Below are positions 13,725 through 26,600 of a DNA stretch of 64,000 nucleotides, one piece after another. Each line of letters opens with the position of its first letter. Within the stretch, counting starts at the first letter, position 1. Where the stretch lies: positions 6,425,738 through 6,489,737 of the forward strand of contig OY718808.1 of NCBI GenBank assembly GCA_963070105.1. The letters are read 5' to 3'. Made by a program: the position numbers and the translations under genes. Below the pieces are notes generated by a model. That model ran no database searches, had not been told where the DNA came from, and saw only the letters and a program-made list of their open reading frames with translations. This DNA comes from Litomosoides sigmodontis. Lineage: Eukaryota; Nematoda; Chromadorea; Rhabditida; Onchocercidae.

Positions 13725-15795
13725 TTACTTATTTTTGCCACGCGCAAGGATATTCTTCGGATACTGCTCCGGTTTTAAATTTTTAGTCGAATAAAGTCGA
13801 ATTGCTCGCTCAGTTAATGAACCACCGCATTTCAGACCACGCACTGAATGAAAAAGCAGTTAATATTAGGTAAAATAGTATTAAGAAACAAAATCAATAT
13901 ATGTAAAAATAAAATCTAGAAACAAAGCAACTTTCCAATGAAAATTCGAAACAAACCTTCAAGAGCATACTTCAAACAATCCAATCCCAAAGATTCCAAT
14001 TTTTCTGCATTGTCGTAGTCATCTAGGTTGATATCAAAATCTGTTACCTTACTTGACGGTTTCTCCATAATGGTAGTTGACTTCACAGCTATAAACCAAT
14101 CTTTAACTAACTCTTCTCAACTGAAAATTGAAACGGCATTCCCCAGATCATAAACGCTAGCATAAGGCTTACAATAACTCACAATACCTGAAACCGGGTT
14201 TACTGTTGCCTTCGGAGGTGCTTTTTCCTTCTCGTTTCCAATTTTATCTTTCTCGTTTTCAACATGCGTTTTGTCTTCATTGCCAATAGAAATTGTGCTT
14301 TTGCTGAAAAGTTTTTTACATAGAAGTTTTGCAAATTAGTCTAAAATTTTCCGGTAGTTAGAGCCGGGTTGGTAGCACATGACAGCAGTAATTCATTTCA
14401 GTCATTCTTTCAGGATTTTAAGTGATTTCGATGACATGCATTTTCTTACATGCCATCGATATCACTTAAATTATGTGCTAAGCGACACCGCTTTATGCGA
14501 CTACCAATTAACTACCAAAAATGTGATAGTTTTATAATAATTACTTTAAATTATAATTTATCTTCTAGGAGATCTAAGCATGGAAACACAAGAATCACTT
14601 TTTTTCATCTGAACTAGGAATTGGGCATTCAGATGTATCAGTTGCCGATATCTTCCTGCGTTTTGGTAGTACAGTCTCGTTCTCCGAATCACTTTCAATC
14701 GTCTCTGATCCCAGTTTCGACTTCAGCATACCTTCATCATTAGTTCTCTTATTTTTAGCAACAGCAATGCCTAAATCATATTTTTAAAAGCAAAAGGAAT
14801 TCCTGCTTAAATAAAAATGCAAACACACGCGATGACATTTCTATTAACTCATAACAAACTGCTTTTATCTAATTTCGACAAAGTTAAAGGAAAGAAAAAT
14901 TAAGAAGCACAGCGCCTCATCCTGCCCGAAAATCCGTCAAACACTACCAATAATTTCAACACTCTTTAAGATTCCGTCAGTGAATCTAGTTAAAAAGGTA
15001 TAAAAAGTTACCCTGCTCGAAAGCTTCATCTGTTTCTTCCATGATCCTTTCCCGCGTCTGGATAAAATCAGGATCATTAAAGTCATGTTTTAGAGGACCC
15101 GCTTTTAATTTCTCGTATTTCTCTTGCCTAGAAGTATTGCAATTATGAAAACATGAACCTCGTACCAAAAAAACTGCGAAAAGAAGTGAATACACCAAAA
15201 GGAGCAATAGGAGGCCAGTTATCTATAACAGAAAAAGTGCCTTTGTCTACGTTTTTCTTCCTCCCTCTCGCTCGCTTTTTCAATCCATTTGCGCAGTTTC
15301 TCTTCTTCCTTAATGTCAGCAAGCCGCCGTCCAGATAAATCGCGGCACATCAATTGATTAGTCGAGCGGTGAATACGAAATGAGCGAAGCAGTGAACCAA
15401 AACCTGAGTATTGACTCATTGGGAGCACAAAATAACTCTACTTTAATCACCGGAAATAAAAAATAGCTCCAAATAAAAGTGGGAATAGTTACTAATTTAA
15501 TCTCACTCGACGAACGAAGTTTTTTCACAGAAAAACTTAAAGCTTAAAGCCGACGAACAGTGAAAACCATATTACATAAATACATTGCAAAAACTCCCTG
15601 CCGCAACAAATATGAAATTTAGAACGAACCCCCTTTGCCTCCGCGAAGCCTGAAATGTACTTGGAAACGAGCACTCTCATCCAAATTCTTCCAGTCCACA
15701 ATCTTCCCATTAACAGTGACATAAAACAAATCTTCCGGTATCGACTTGAGCTCCGCAATAGTTGCGAAAGGAGAAGCGAACATTTCTGCAAACAT
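13725..15795 (-). CDS. SDE2: SDE2 homologue (PCNA- and spliceosome-linked ubiquitin-like precursor)
   Basis: SDE2 is made as a ubiquitin-like precursor cleaved after GG to release a protein that works at replication forks, telomeres and in splicing (known for the family). Exons on the minus strand: 15630-15795, 15241-15403, 15012-15127, 14599-14770, 14188-14303, 13957-14088, 13725-13843; 327 residues. An N-terminal ubiquitin-like region (1-53) ends LRGG|KGG at residues 50-56, the expected cleavage site, followed by FGSLLRSF and CRDLSGRRL as in human SDE2 (GFGSMLRAL, CRDLSGRRL). The C-terminus is SAP-like: AEKLESLGLDCLKYALEV then RGLKCGGSLTERAIRLYST. Intron 2 starts with GC (AAAG|GCACTT): only this donor keeps the frame into RQEKYEKLKAGPL. 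The start sits 2 bases behind an ATTCAG acceptor, as in trans-spliced genes. The final codons could also be read through a donor AA|GTAAAT to 13176, changing only the last residues. Confidence 0.93.
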
Positions 15796-16890
15796 TACTG
15801 AATTGAGAGACAAAGCAGAACAAAACCATATCAAAGAATTAACCTACAAGACGGAATCCAAATCTAATTAGGCGCATTGGGCCAAACACGGCCGCATGAG
15901 AAATGTTCGGAAGAGCAAGTCGTGACCTACACCCTCCCATCCTATAATAACTTGTGACAGTGACGCCAACTCAACCACCCTCATTTCACCTTGCCACGCC
16001 TACTCTAAGACTTCGCATATCCCAAAACAGCCCGAGCTTGTCCGCCGTAAGAGACTCGGCCATCTGTGAAATAAGGTCGCAGATGATTTGGCGTCAAAAC
16101 CAACGTTTGAACGGTGGAGAAGGTGGCGTCCTGGTATTGCGATGGAGCATATGACCTGTTACGTCTTTGTGGTGTGATAACGTTTGGACACATATTGGGA
16201 AATCGCTATATCTGCATCTTTGCCGAAGCTTTTACTAAGGAAATACTACTTGTTAGACCAACAGCGTGTTGAAATGAAGGTAGCTGCGCAAGGAGGTTTT
16301 ACTTTTAGGACTCATGTGAGGCCGTTCCATTAGTCTGTGTTCGAAATATTCGCTTGTCTCATTTTTCTTTAACTTCATTCGTCCTTTTTGGCATTTCAGA
16401 GAAGGATCATTTCTCTTAGGCTTGAATTTTTGTTCTAAGGTCAGTTGTTGGGCTGCTTTATTACTTATATTCTGTTAAGTTGCTGCGTTTTTAATGGTTA
16501 CACACTGCATGCATGGCTAATTTTCATTATAACAATGAAGTTTATGACTCCAGTACTCGAACTTTTCCTCTTATATACAAGTTCGACAGAGTGCACGAGG
16601 ACAATGAAGAATGGCATAGCGATACAGTTCTTTAGCTTATCTGGATAAAATAGTACAAAATATTGCTAAAATATAAGTAGATAAGAGATCTTGTTGGTCA
16701 AAATGCGAGTGTATAGGCGCATTTATCATATCTTGACTAACTGTTAACTCATTTTGCCAGTTGCTTAGGTAACATTGGGATGAAGGTGGTATCCTTTTGG
16801 AGTTTCATTTGTGTAGAATTAACTGCCGTTTTATTTCTATTTTTTGGGGTTATTTTTGATCTTACGATTTTAGATTATACGATAGTGAGA
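15796..16890. promoter_or_regulatory. Divergent intergenic region SDE2 / CCCH gene
   Basis: About 1.1 kb between two head-to-head starts. The part at roughly 15850-16320 is clearly richer in G and C than its surroundings and has open frames on both strands without family resemblance; I read it as promoter DNA. An acceptor-like GATTTTAG at 16866-16873, 17 bases before the plus-strand ATG, fits a spliced-leader site. Confidence 0.45.
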
Positions 16891-19123
16891 ATGGCAGCGG
16901 TGTTCCCCCATCAAACACCTGGCGATCCTGCAATGGGCTATCAGCTGTCCGAAGTTCCATCACTACCACCACAACCTGTATCATTTTTGCCTACACCATT
17001 ACCTGTAATACCGCCACCTCAAGGAACTGTATATTTTCAACCTCAATATATCTTCTCAAGCGGTTTACCACAACCGATGTTTTGCGAGCAACCGAATGTT
17101 CCACCATCACTTGAAAATAGTGTTAGGGAAGGTCTAACAAATGATAGTGCTGACACAGTTCACGGTATGTTTTTATCCCGACTTTTAGAATTTTGTCTTG
17201 CGATGCATAAAATAATGTTAATAATTTCGTAAATGGTATCATTATTTAATGCAAATTTTTTTTCCGCATAGGTCGCCTAGATTTTCCTAAAGGTCTGTTA
17301 TATCTCTTTGCAGAAATATACCCGCATTGTTGAGGTATAAACTGAAATGTGATTGCAGCACGTTTACTGCATAGAGCTAAGCTTGGTTATCTTATCCTTA
17401 GGTATTTATTTTTGCTTGAAAATGTTTAAACAATGATTTACAGAAGCAGCACCAGAACTGGCACCAAGTGCAGTTTTCTATCCACCGCCACCACTTCCGA
17501 TTCCTTTTCCTCCTCCGGTGCATCCTTTTCCATGCTTCAGTCCTTATATACGCCCTAACCCAGTTCTTTTTGTCGTATCGCCATTTCCTGAAACTTCTGC
17601 ACCTGGCAATCCACTGCCACCATTACCACCACCTCTACCATCAACCTGCACAAAATCATCGCCAGCTCTGCAGGCATTGCCGCCTTTATTTGCTTCTGCA
17701 CCATACCAGAATTGGCCAACAACTAATCTTACACCTCAAAGCCCAACTGTAAGAGTGACAGCGAGAAAAGATAGCATTTTATCGACGGGTAATAACAGTT
17801 CAACTTTTTGATTAAAAATGGTAACCGCTAATTATACAAATGTCTCTCGAATCAGGTAGGAAGGTTTCATCAAAGGATTTGACACGGTTGATAATTCCCA
17901 ATGGATAGATGTTCCAAAAGAATCTTTTTAAAAAAACGATTCATTTTCTGGTCTCAAAATTATGTCTGCAATAATAAGTTAGTGTGCCAGGAAAATCTGG
18001 ACGAATTACCAGAAGTTGTATTTCATTTAAAGAACGAGAAATTTTCCACTTATTGAAAGTTCTGAATAGTACAGCATAGCACACTTGAGTAATTTTTTAA
18101 TTGATGTTTCAGGTACTAACAAATCGTCATTCAAGTTTTGTTCGAATGGTGACTATAGAAATTTCCAACGAGACAATACTGTGAGTTGACGATTCTTTCT
18201 CTTAACTTGTCTCAATTTATCAAAAATTTTTACGAAAAATGGCGAGTTTGTAGAAGTGTTTTAATTCTTGTTTTAAGAGTCCCTTTTGTGCTTAGCAAGT
18301 TTTTAAACTCGTGGACTATGGTGTGTTTAGAAATTTTAGTATTCGTTAAGTTAATATTTAGCGGATGGCGGAATGTTTGTGAGGAGATGTGTCTTGAACT
18401 CTTTCTTTTAATTTGCAGAATCGGAGTGAACTAATATGTCGGAATAGATCTGGTCCATCGTTGAGTAACTACCGCACTAAGCTTTGCATCAACTTCAAGA
18501 ATGGTCATTGTCCTTACGGAGACAAATGTCGATTTATACACCAGCAAGGCTTGTTTTCTTTTCAAACAATTGTTGGTAATAGGCAGCGAACGAAAAAGTG
18601 TGTAAAGATTTTCTTTAATTGTTAAGTGGTTTCAGATAATGCTTTCCAACATTTCAGCGTCAGATGGTGTAATCAAAACAAAATTTTCCACAAATGCTCC
18701 TGCATTCGTACCAAGAGCTAATGCGTAAGTTCCGGAAAGAAATAATCCCCTCTAGAATAATTCACTATGGTGCACATGATTTCTCTTACCTGATTCCAGC
18801 TTTGTAAGGTAGATAAAAGAACTGAGAGACTTATTGCGGCTAAAAGTTTGGGATTTCTCGAACTTTAAATCGATAAAATTGTAAAATTTAGAATTCATAC
18901 TAAGCCGAGCAGTCCATCTGCTTCATTGGACATGGTTCCACCGAATCGTTTATATAGTTCAACGCCCGTATCATTGTTGGCAAAAGGCCAAGGCAGTGGT
19001 GTGGATGTGAAGGAGAGACCAAATACACCAACAGGGCGCCGAGTATCATATCGGCAAGATTTTAGTGCTGGTTATCGACGTCCATCTGTGGCTGATGGAC
19101 CGCATCCTTTGCCCGCATGTTGA
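16891..19123 (+). CDS. Proline-rich protein with a single CCCH zinc finger
   Basis: Putative RNA-binding protein; I cannot assign an orthologue. Exons: 16891-17164, 17444-17788, 18113-18180, 18419-18575, 18658-18724, 18892-19123; 380 residues, phases consistent. Residues 1-200 are proline- and aromatic-rich with blocks such as YPPPPLPIPFPPP and PLPPLPPPLP. The finger is YRTKLCINFKNGHCPYGDKC followed by RFIH: Cys252-x7-Cys260-x5-Cys266-x3-His270. It resembles the tristetraprolin/PIE-1/POS-1 fingers (YKTxLC...CPYGxxCxFAH), but the first spacing is 7, not 8, and there is only one finger. The tail is basic and serine/proline-rich (TPTGRRVSYRQDFSAGYRRP). The exon 4 donor is ambiguous: GT at 18576 and GC at 18549 (CAAG|GCTTGT) give the same phase and differ by 9 residues. 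mspn-1 follows 1 kb downstream on the same strand. Confidence 0.8.
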
Positions 19124-20148
19124 TTTCAAATCTGTAACTTCGAATGCTCCAATTTGATCTCATCTTTTTGTTCTCTTTCTGTACCAAAAAACGGATTACT
19201 CTTCCACTGAATTCTTGCTAGATTAGATGAAATTTGTTAGCAATTCTGAGTTCGACTCATTACTTTGTTACATTACCGTTTTGTCTCGAAATGTTTGGGA
19301 ATAGTTTTTGTTAAAGAAAAGAGAGACGCCTTTTGAATGAACCCTTTTAAGCCTCTATGTTTATTTCTCAGGATTCATGGCTGATTTGAAATACTTGAAA
19401 ACTCACTTCGTTTGATTCGGGGTCATAACATTTTACCTCTTTTTTTAGATAATTGTGTACATAGAGATGTTAGTTGCAAGCTCATTTGATCATTCCTCAT
19501 GGAGCATCTGAACCTTCCGAATTTTGTGTTCTGGATCAGACGTATAAAATCTTCTGGTTCTGTTTTTAGACATTTAACCCATAATGTATCTAATTACGCA
19601 AGAGTATTGCAGTACTGTACAAAGGACAGGTCAACACAATTGAAACAAAGGTGTATCTATATTTAAAAGTAACTATCATGGAGGAGATTCAAGAACAAGC
19701 AATAATTGAAGGAAATACAGCAGTTAGGCGTTCGCGCATGGTGTGCTTCTGCAGCTTTTTCGATCAGGAACAGCTTGACTTATAGCGGCACTAGATCAAC
19801 CACACAGGTGGTCCGGCGCTGTTGCATAGTAATCCCCGAGTCAGCTTGGTTATTTTGAGTAGTGAAGTGTGTGTGGTGGAGGTGATTAGGGAAAAGTGGA
19901 TTGACTTGAACAGATACTCGAACGTTCTGGAATACATTTTCACGAGTCTGCTATGAAGCACAGAGTGATGTAGTGGTTTGGCAGCATGACTGAACAAATC
20001 ATATGACATTTTTCTCTCAAGAAATTGCTTTACATTTTTACAGAAATTTCTTTTCAGTGTAAGATTTTCAGAATTGAGTTCATAATATAAGTAGCTGAAC
20101 CACGCATAAAAGGGAGTGTTAGCGAAGAGAACGAATAGAAGTGGAGTA
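19124..20148. other. Intergenic region between CCCH gene and mspn-1
   Basis: About 1 kb between tandem genes. It should contain the 3' UTR of the CCCH gene and the promoter or trans-splice site of mspn-1. No convincing exon was seen; the minus-strand frame at 19791-20009 has no recognisable features. Confidence 0.5.
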
Positions 20149-22555
20149 ATGTTACTGTCAATGGATCAAGCACTTAATTTTTGTGTTCGTGTTGCTGTCG
20201 CCACAGTTGCATCAATCGTTATCATGAAACTCGCGGCGAAATACGTTGATCCCAATCATGCCATTAAAAAAGATGCAAAAAAGAAGGTTGGTTAGCTCAT
20301 TTAGCCATGAAGTTTATTTGAAAAATCAACGTGGTCTTTCAGAGCGCTCACTTTTATAGTAGAATTTTCAGGCTGCTCAAGTAATCAAGGCATTAGGCTT
20401 AGACCCATCAATAGAACTTAATGAACACGAATTACGTATAGCGACACAGTTTGTCCATTGCGGTCAGGTTAGTTTCTCAGTTAATCTGGACTTCTCAGTC
20501 TTCATCAGGTCATTGCTCAAATTTTAATTCTACACTAGCGTGACCTACTTCCATGATCGTGCGACGTGGAAATGAAATTTTGTTTCTCTAACATTAAGTT
20601 ACTTCTCTCTCCACTGTTTAAAAAATCAGAGAGTGGTTCAGAAGGGATACGATTGGGCGTCTAATACATTGAACCGTGGAATTGGTCCTAGGTCTTGGGT
20701 CGCCTGCAAATGGAATGATATTTTCACGTCGACATGCATAAATTCAATTTTAGGGTGCAGATTGGTGCGATATTGGTGGGTGTGGCGCAGTTATTGAGGA
20801 AATTAATGATCGGATAATTATTCCATTAAGAATTCGGAATGTCTACAAGAAATTTGCTCTGTCATCAAATCTTCTTTCTCCTCCTAAAGGTATTTGAGTT
20901 AATTTCTTTTTTAGACAACACATCATGTACTACTGAGACAAAAATCAAACTCCTTTCATTTATGAAGGAAAAGTAATTCATTTATTTTGTTAATGGTGAG
21001 TGATATAACGGCCGACCAGCGCAGGGAAGACAGAATTAACGTTCTCTAATAATCAAACATTATCGTAATGAACTAATCACGTAATTTTGTAATAGTTTTA
21101 GGGTTTCAGCCCTTGTATTTTTGTGTATTAGCACACTAACTTAAGGAATATTTGAGGAGTGCTTTTATACGGTCCACCAGGCTGTGGTAAAACCTTACTG
21201 GCAAAAATTATTGCCCGTGCAGCAAATGCTCGTTTCATTAATTTGCAAGTGTCATCGCTTTGCGACAAGTGGTATGGTGAATCACAGAAGCTGGCCGATG
21301 CAGTTTTCTCTGTGGTATATTGTTATACTATAATAAACCACTTAAGATTTTGCTCGAAACATACTGTTTCGAAAAGATTTTTTATTGAAGACTATAACAG
21401 CGCTGAAACTGTGTTCTAGTACTTTTCTGAATGAAAAAAGGAAATTCATAAAAGAATTAGTTCCATTTATGAATCTAAATCCTACATAGTAAGATAAATT
21501 TCAATCATTTCAGGCACAGAAGTTCCAGCCTACGATCATATTCATTGATGAAATAGGTGAGTGTAACTACGAAATTTCCAGCCTTTTTTCGTGTGTGCTT
21601 TACTGTACTGTTATATTTCTCATGGTTTCAGATTCATTTCTAAGGGATCGAAATACCCAAGATCACGAAGCCACTGCCATGATGAAAGCACAATTTATGT
21701 GCCTATGGGATGGTTTTGCTTCATCAGGTGAGCAGTGGTTGAATTATTGCATCGAGACACGGATTTGCGTCCTATCTAATATACGTAGCATATTTCCAAA
21801 TTATATCACCCAATTTCAGTTTCAGAAAGTTCTAATGTATGGTTGTAGCCTTTGTAGGTGCTCTTTACATTATTTTAGACGACGCAATCGTCGTGCTTGG
21901 GGCAACGAATAGACCAAACGACGTTGATAGTGCCATTTTACGACGAATGCCTGCACGATTCTACGTCCCTTTACCTGTGAGCTTTGACCTAAGTTTTGAG
22001 ATCATGCTTAAAGTAAAACTTTATTTGTCAACATACTTTTTCTTTACAAAACACTAAATGTTAAATTAGTTGAGATAATTTTGCGCCAATTTTCAGTAAT
22101 TTCAGGGTTTAGAATCTCGCACAGACATTTTAAAAGTTTTGCTAAGAGATCAACCAATAACACCAGAAATCAATCTTGAAAAAATAGCGAAATACGCCAC
22201 CGAACTAAGCGGATCTGATTTGAAGGAAGTATGTCGATTAGCGGTTTTGTCGCGAGTCAAAGAAGCATTTATTCAAGGAAAGGACTTGTACGTTTTAATT
22301 TTTCACAGAAATTTAGAATTGATTTCGAAAAAGGTTGTGTAGATCACTGGATGCTTAATGAACTTTTCATCACATGCAACTTTTATCAACGCGAGACGAA
22401 ATTGATATGTGAAATATCGTTTATTTTGTGGCCTATTCAGAAATAATGAGACGACACGAATGATTCGTGAAAGTGATTTAATGCAATCAATAATCAAGTA
22501 CAAACAAACGACAAAGGTTTCCGGAGAGATGCCTGTTTTTGAACCTTTGGACTAA
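20149..22555 (+). CDS. mspn-1: Msp1/ATAD1-type AAA ATPase of the outer mitochondrial membrane
   Basis: Membrane-anchored AAA ATPase that extracts mislocalised tail-anchored proteins from mitochondria and peroxisomes (family role). Exons: 20149-20286, 20372-20467, 20754-20889, 21157-21314, 21514-21556, 21632-21727, 21879-21976, 22106-22287, 22441-22555; 353 residues against 361 for human ATAD1. One hydrophobic N-terminal segment at about 7-27 ([15 protein letters not shown]) is the membrane anchor. Walker A GPPGCGKT is at 129-136; the aromatic pore loop is KWYGESQK; Walker B IIFIDEID has Asp188/Glu189; then [18 protein letters not shown], sensor 1 GATNRP, arginine fingers RRMPARF and sensor 2 [10 protein letters not shown]. 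It ends in LD like ATAD1. The start could also be the in-frame ATG at 20161. The intron 3 acceptor is TTTGAG rather than CAG, forced by phase. Confidence 0.96.
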
Positions 22556-23699
22556 GGTAGACCTTATCTAGAATGATCAAAAGAATTTCAATAACTGTTC
22601 ATAGAACAACAGATCAGATTTTCTACTACTGATTGTTTTTTCTTGTTTTTCTTACTGCGATGTATTCTAGATTTCATTTCTTAGTTTCCAAACTGATCTA
22701 AGTTGTAAATCTTTCCTACTTTATGCCAGACATTAATTTTAGCTGATGAACCTAGGAAATGCGTGTTCTGTTAAAATACATTTATTTTGTTCATTCGTTC
22801 AAATCTGGCTACGTGAACTTAACTGCGAAATTCTAATAGTTCGTGCCTTGATTTAATTGTATCAGTTGCCATTCTTCATTCATTTTCGACATAATACAGC
22901 TATTATATAATGAATTATGACTGATGTTAAATATAAAGCCGAATTTTGTTATATTGTCCCTTATTATTTAGTTTGTTCCATTTCTGATGTTTCATGTAGG
23001 AGTTATTTTTGAGCGGTTTTCGTTAATTTCTATGTTATGTCCGGCTCAGGCTTGTGACAGTTACTTAGTATTTGTTGACTTTTATTCATACATTTAAGTT
23101 TTTAGGGAATCTGAGAACGAAAATCTGATTCATCCATTTTCTGAACTATCGTTTTTCTTACAATTTATTGTAAAACATTGTATTGATTTGACGGGTTTGT
23201 ATTGTCATTTCCCTATTTTGTTGTCAGCTTAATGGTGAAATTTGCCAACACTATTCGATCTCAAAATACTATGAAAGAAGAGTTCGTTGATAAGCACAAT
23301 TTATGAGACCATGTTAAAAGGTGAAATCAAACCTATGGAGTTACAGAAATGCGAAAAAATTGGGCAAGTCGGGGTTCTGTAATAAAGCAAGTTGATTGGA
23401 TTCGTAAACCGAAATCGAAAGTCTGGCGAGATCCTACGAATAGCAACAACTAGAGGTACTGTTGGTTTGCTTTGGAAGTCTCCATTTTGATTAGATCTTC
23501 AATATCAATGTCGGTCTCGCATTGTGTGGTACTCGCGTGCAACGTGTTTAGAGTGATTTCGTGCTTCGGTTCTTCCCTCAAAGTAATTAGGAATGGTGTA
23601 GAACTTATAAAATTTAAAGCAACTCTAAAAAATACTTCATTTGAATGATTGAATGTCCGATAAAACGTTCAATTTAAAAAGTAGAGAAATGATCAGAAA
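22556..23699. other. Convergent intergenic region mspn-1 / primase
   Basis: About 1.1 kb between two facing stop codons, AT-rich, without a supported exon. It should hold the 3' UTRs of both genes. Confidence 0.6.
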
Positions 23700-26600
23700 T
23701 CATAAAAATCTAAAATTGGCATGGGAAATGAACCTATTCCGTCTCCCTTCGTGTATCTGACGCGACAATTCGAAATACTGGTTAGGATGAGTTATCACGG
23801 TACTTAAAGAATTCTCAGTCATTTTATGACTGAATTCGAAATATCGGGTACAAGCTTTGTCGTATTGGGCATTTTTTGATAATAAAGTAATCTGAAAACC
23901 GTAAGCACGGTTATTACCAGTGTTTGTGCTCAAATATACTCTGTCCAATACATCTAATACTATTATTGAAGAGATAAGAATGCATGAAGTATATCTGTAA
24001 GTTACTAAGTAGTGCAGATGAAAATTAAAAAATCTCCCTCATTTTCATAATTCGTTGTGAATTAATTCAAGAAAACCGGTTTACTTGTTCAATTTGAGAC
24101 CTGGAAAAACCCAAGCTTTCAAGATTTTGAGTGAGTGATGATGAATCACTGTGTCGATAGGGACAACCTGAAAATATATGTACAAATATATCCCAAATAA
24201 ATACAATCAAATTTGAATATGATGAATGGTTGCTTGGTGAAATGTTTCAAAACATGAGGAGGTAAATGTTTTTTAAATCAAAAAACCAAAATAGGGATTA
24301 AATGTAGATGATGAAGTAAAACCCTTAAGGAATGTCTGGAAGTAGAAATGTTTGTATATCAAAATTACCATGACAGTCTGTGGATGATGGACTAAGATCC
24401 AAAATTATCTTTGTGCAGGGATATGCCGAATAATCCGCATGCTTTCCTTCTTTACCGTAATTATGACGAATATTGTATGCATATTGTTTATCAAACTAGA
24501 ATTCAAAAAGTTCATTCCAAACAGATGCAACTGCATCTTATAAAATATTTCCTGATTTAAAACACAGAATTTTTCCAATGCAAAAAAACTTCAAAGCCTG
24601 CAGTTCGATGCGAATAAAGCAATAAGTGAAATTCGGCATCATTTTAGAACATAAACTTCTTTCGAAGGAGATAAAATCCTTTTCAGCCAACCTTATCTGA
24701 ATCCAGTTTTTTAGTGAATTCAGCCCTCCAAAACATTAGTGCATCTTCCAATGTCATTCCAATTCCTTTTAAAAACAAGCCATACTGCATTCGAGCTCCA
24801 TGACGTAAATGATGATCTGCCCTCAGTCGACTATGTATATTCCTCATACATAGTGGGAAGGAAATTGAAGCCAACTAAAACTTTTTTAAGCCTAATTTTC
24901 AAACATATTACTGCCTGAAACAAAAACCTCCAAGAAATAAGTAGGTGTCTTTTAAAATAAATCAGTGCTTCGTATAAAGTAAAAGGTACATAAGCTACAT
25001 TTTCGCTCACCCACACACAAAGACTTAGATAAGAGCGATTGCGGACAAGTGACCGCACAAAATGAGCATGATCAAACCTCCATACTGCATTTGCACGATA
25101 AGTCAAGAGACATACCGAGTCTACCATATCAGGTGTAACACGAGAAGAATCTTTTCCAGCATAATTTTTACCCACGTATGATCTGCTCGATAGTTTCTTC
25201 AAAAAAGGCATCAGCCGGTCATTTTCTTCAAGGAATACGATATTTCTACAAGCACGCTGAAAGATAATAAGCGCAAATAAAAATTAGAAAAATGATTAAA
25301 ATGAAGTCATAAACCAGGATTCCAAAATTCATCGTAGAGTTTCGGGAAAAACCTTATTATTGCAAAGACTAATAATCCACAAAATGAGTTCGACATAAGT
25401 AAACTTTGTTTTAAATATAATAAATACTAACAGCCATAGCAGCGGCGATATTAAGACGAAGCCTTGTGCACAATATAACCTGAAGATCGTCTTCTGAAAC
25501 AAAAGCATAACCGAAAACTAGAAGAACTCGACGTTTACGAACTAGGTCAAGTGCATCTCCAAAAGGAACTTTCCAGAAATCTGTGTTTGCAACCTGAAAG
25601 ATCAAGTATTTTAAAAAATGTATGAACAGTATTTCAAAAGCAAAATTTTCTGTTTCAAGCAGAAAAGTTTTTTAAAAAAAATTAACAATATTAAGGTATT
25701 TGGTAAAGCATGATGATATATCAACAAGGAATGTATGTATCAATTCTACATTACATTAAAAACAATTTTATGAATCATGAAGCTTCGAAGTAGTTTCAAT
25801 ATGCACAAAATGTGGACAGCAGATGAAATAAGAAATATGGTGAAGTGAATATACGACAAATTCTCGTAGTTACCAATAACTGCTAGTACTTAAAGCATAA
25901 AAAAGGGAACGACTGGGATTGTAATAAGAGGTCCATTCATAACTGCGTTCAATACTGAGCATGCAGAGGACGAGTAGCATTTGATTTTAATTCCAGCTTT
26001 ACCACTTATGATGAGTGCCTAATGAGTAGTCCCACGAAAAAAAACGCAAACATGCTTGTGAAAAAGCAGCTATAATCAACTATAAACCTTATTAAGAGGT
26101 ATGAAACAAGCATTCGAAAGTTCTTCCTTCAAATTTTCTCTTTCCGTATCTGTGACCAGTTGAGCATCAAAATTGTTAGCATGTAGAAATTGAGTCACAG
26201 CATCACAACTTTTCGAGACCTTCAACAATATTTTTATATACGATAAAATTAAATGATGACAAAACAATCAATACTTTTATCTATTTAATGAGTTGAAGAA
26301 TGTTTTAAATATTCTTCCTGAGCGAAAACTAATAGAAAACGCACAATTTGAAATCGAAATCGAAACAGGTCCACTTCTTGCTGGATGAACCATTTAGTCT
26401 GTTCAGGAGTTTGACAGAACGCAAGTCGAAGAATGAAATGAGATATAATGTCACGCCGTCTTTCGCTTTTCAGTTCCTCTGGTGGACAACAACCACATGC
26501 TATTGGCATTAATTTCATCAATTGCTGAAAGACGCTTCATGAATTTTAAAATCTATTCATAATCGTTTGTATTCATCACTGAACAAATTTTTTGAACACT

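Noticed and set aside
15954..16193. Open frames on both strands in the divergent SDE2/CCCH promoter
   Set aside because: Explained by locally higher G+C content; no splice context or known motif.
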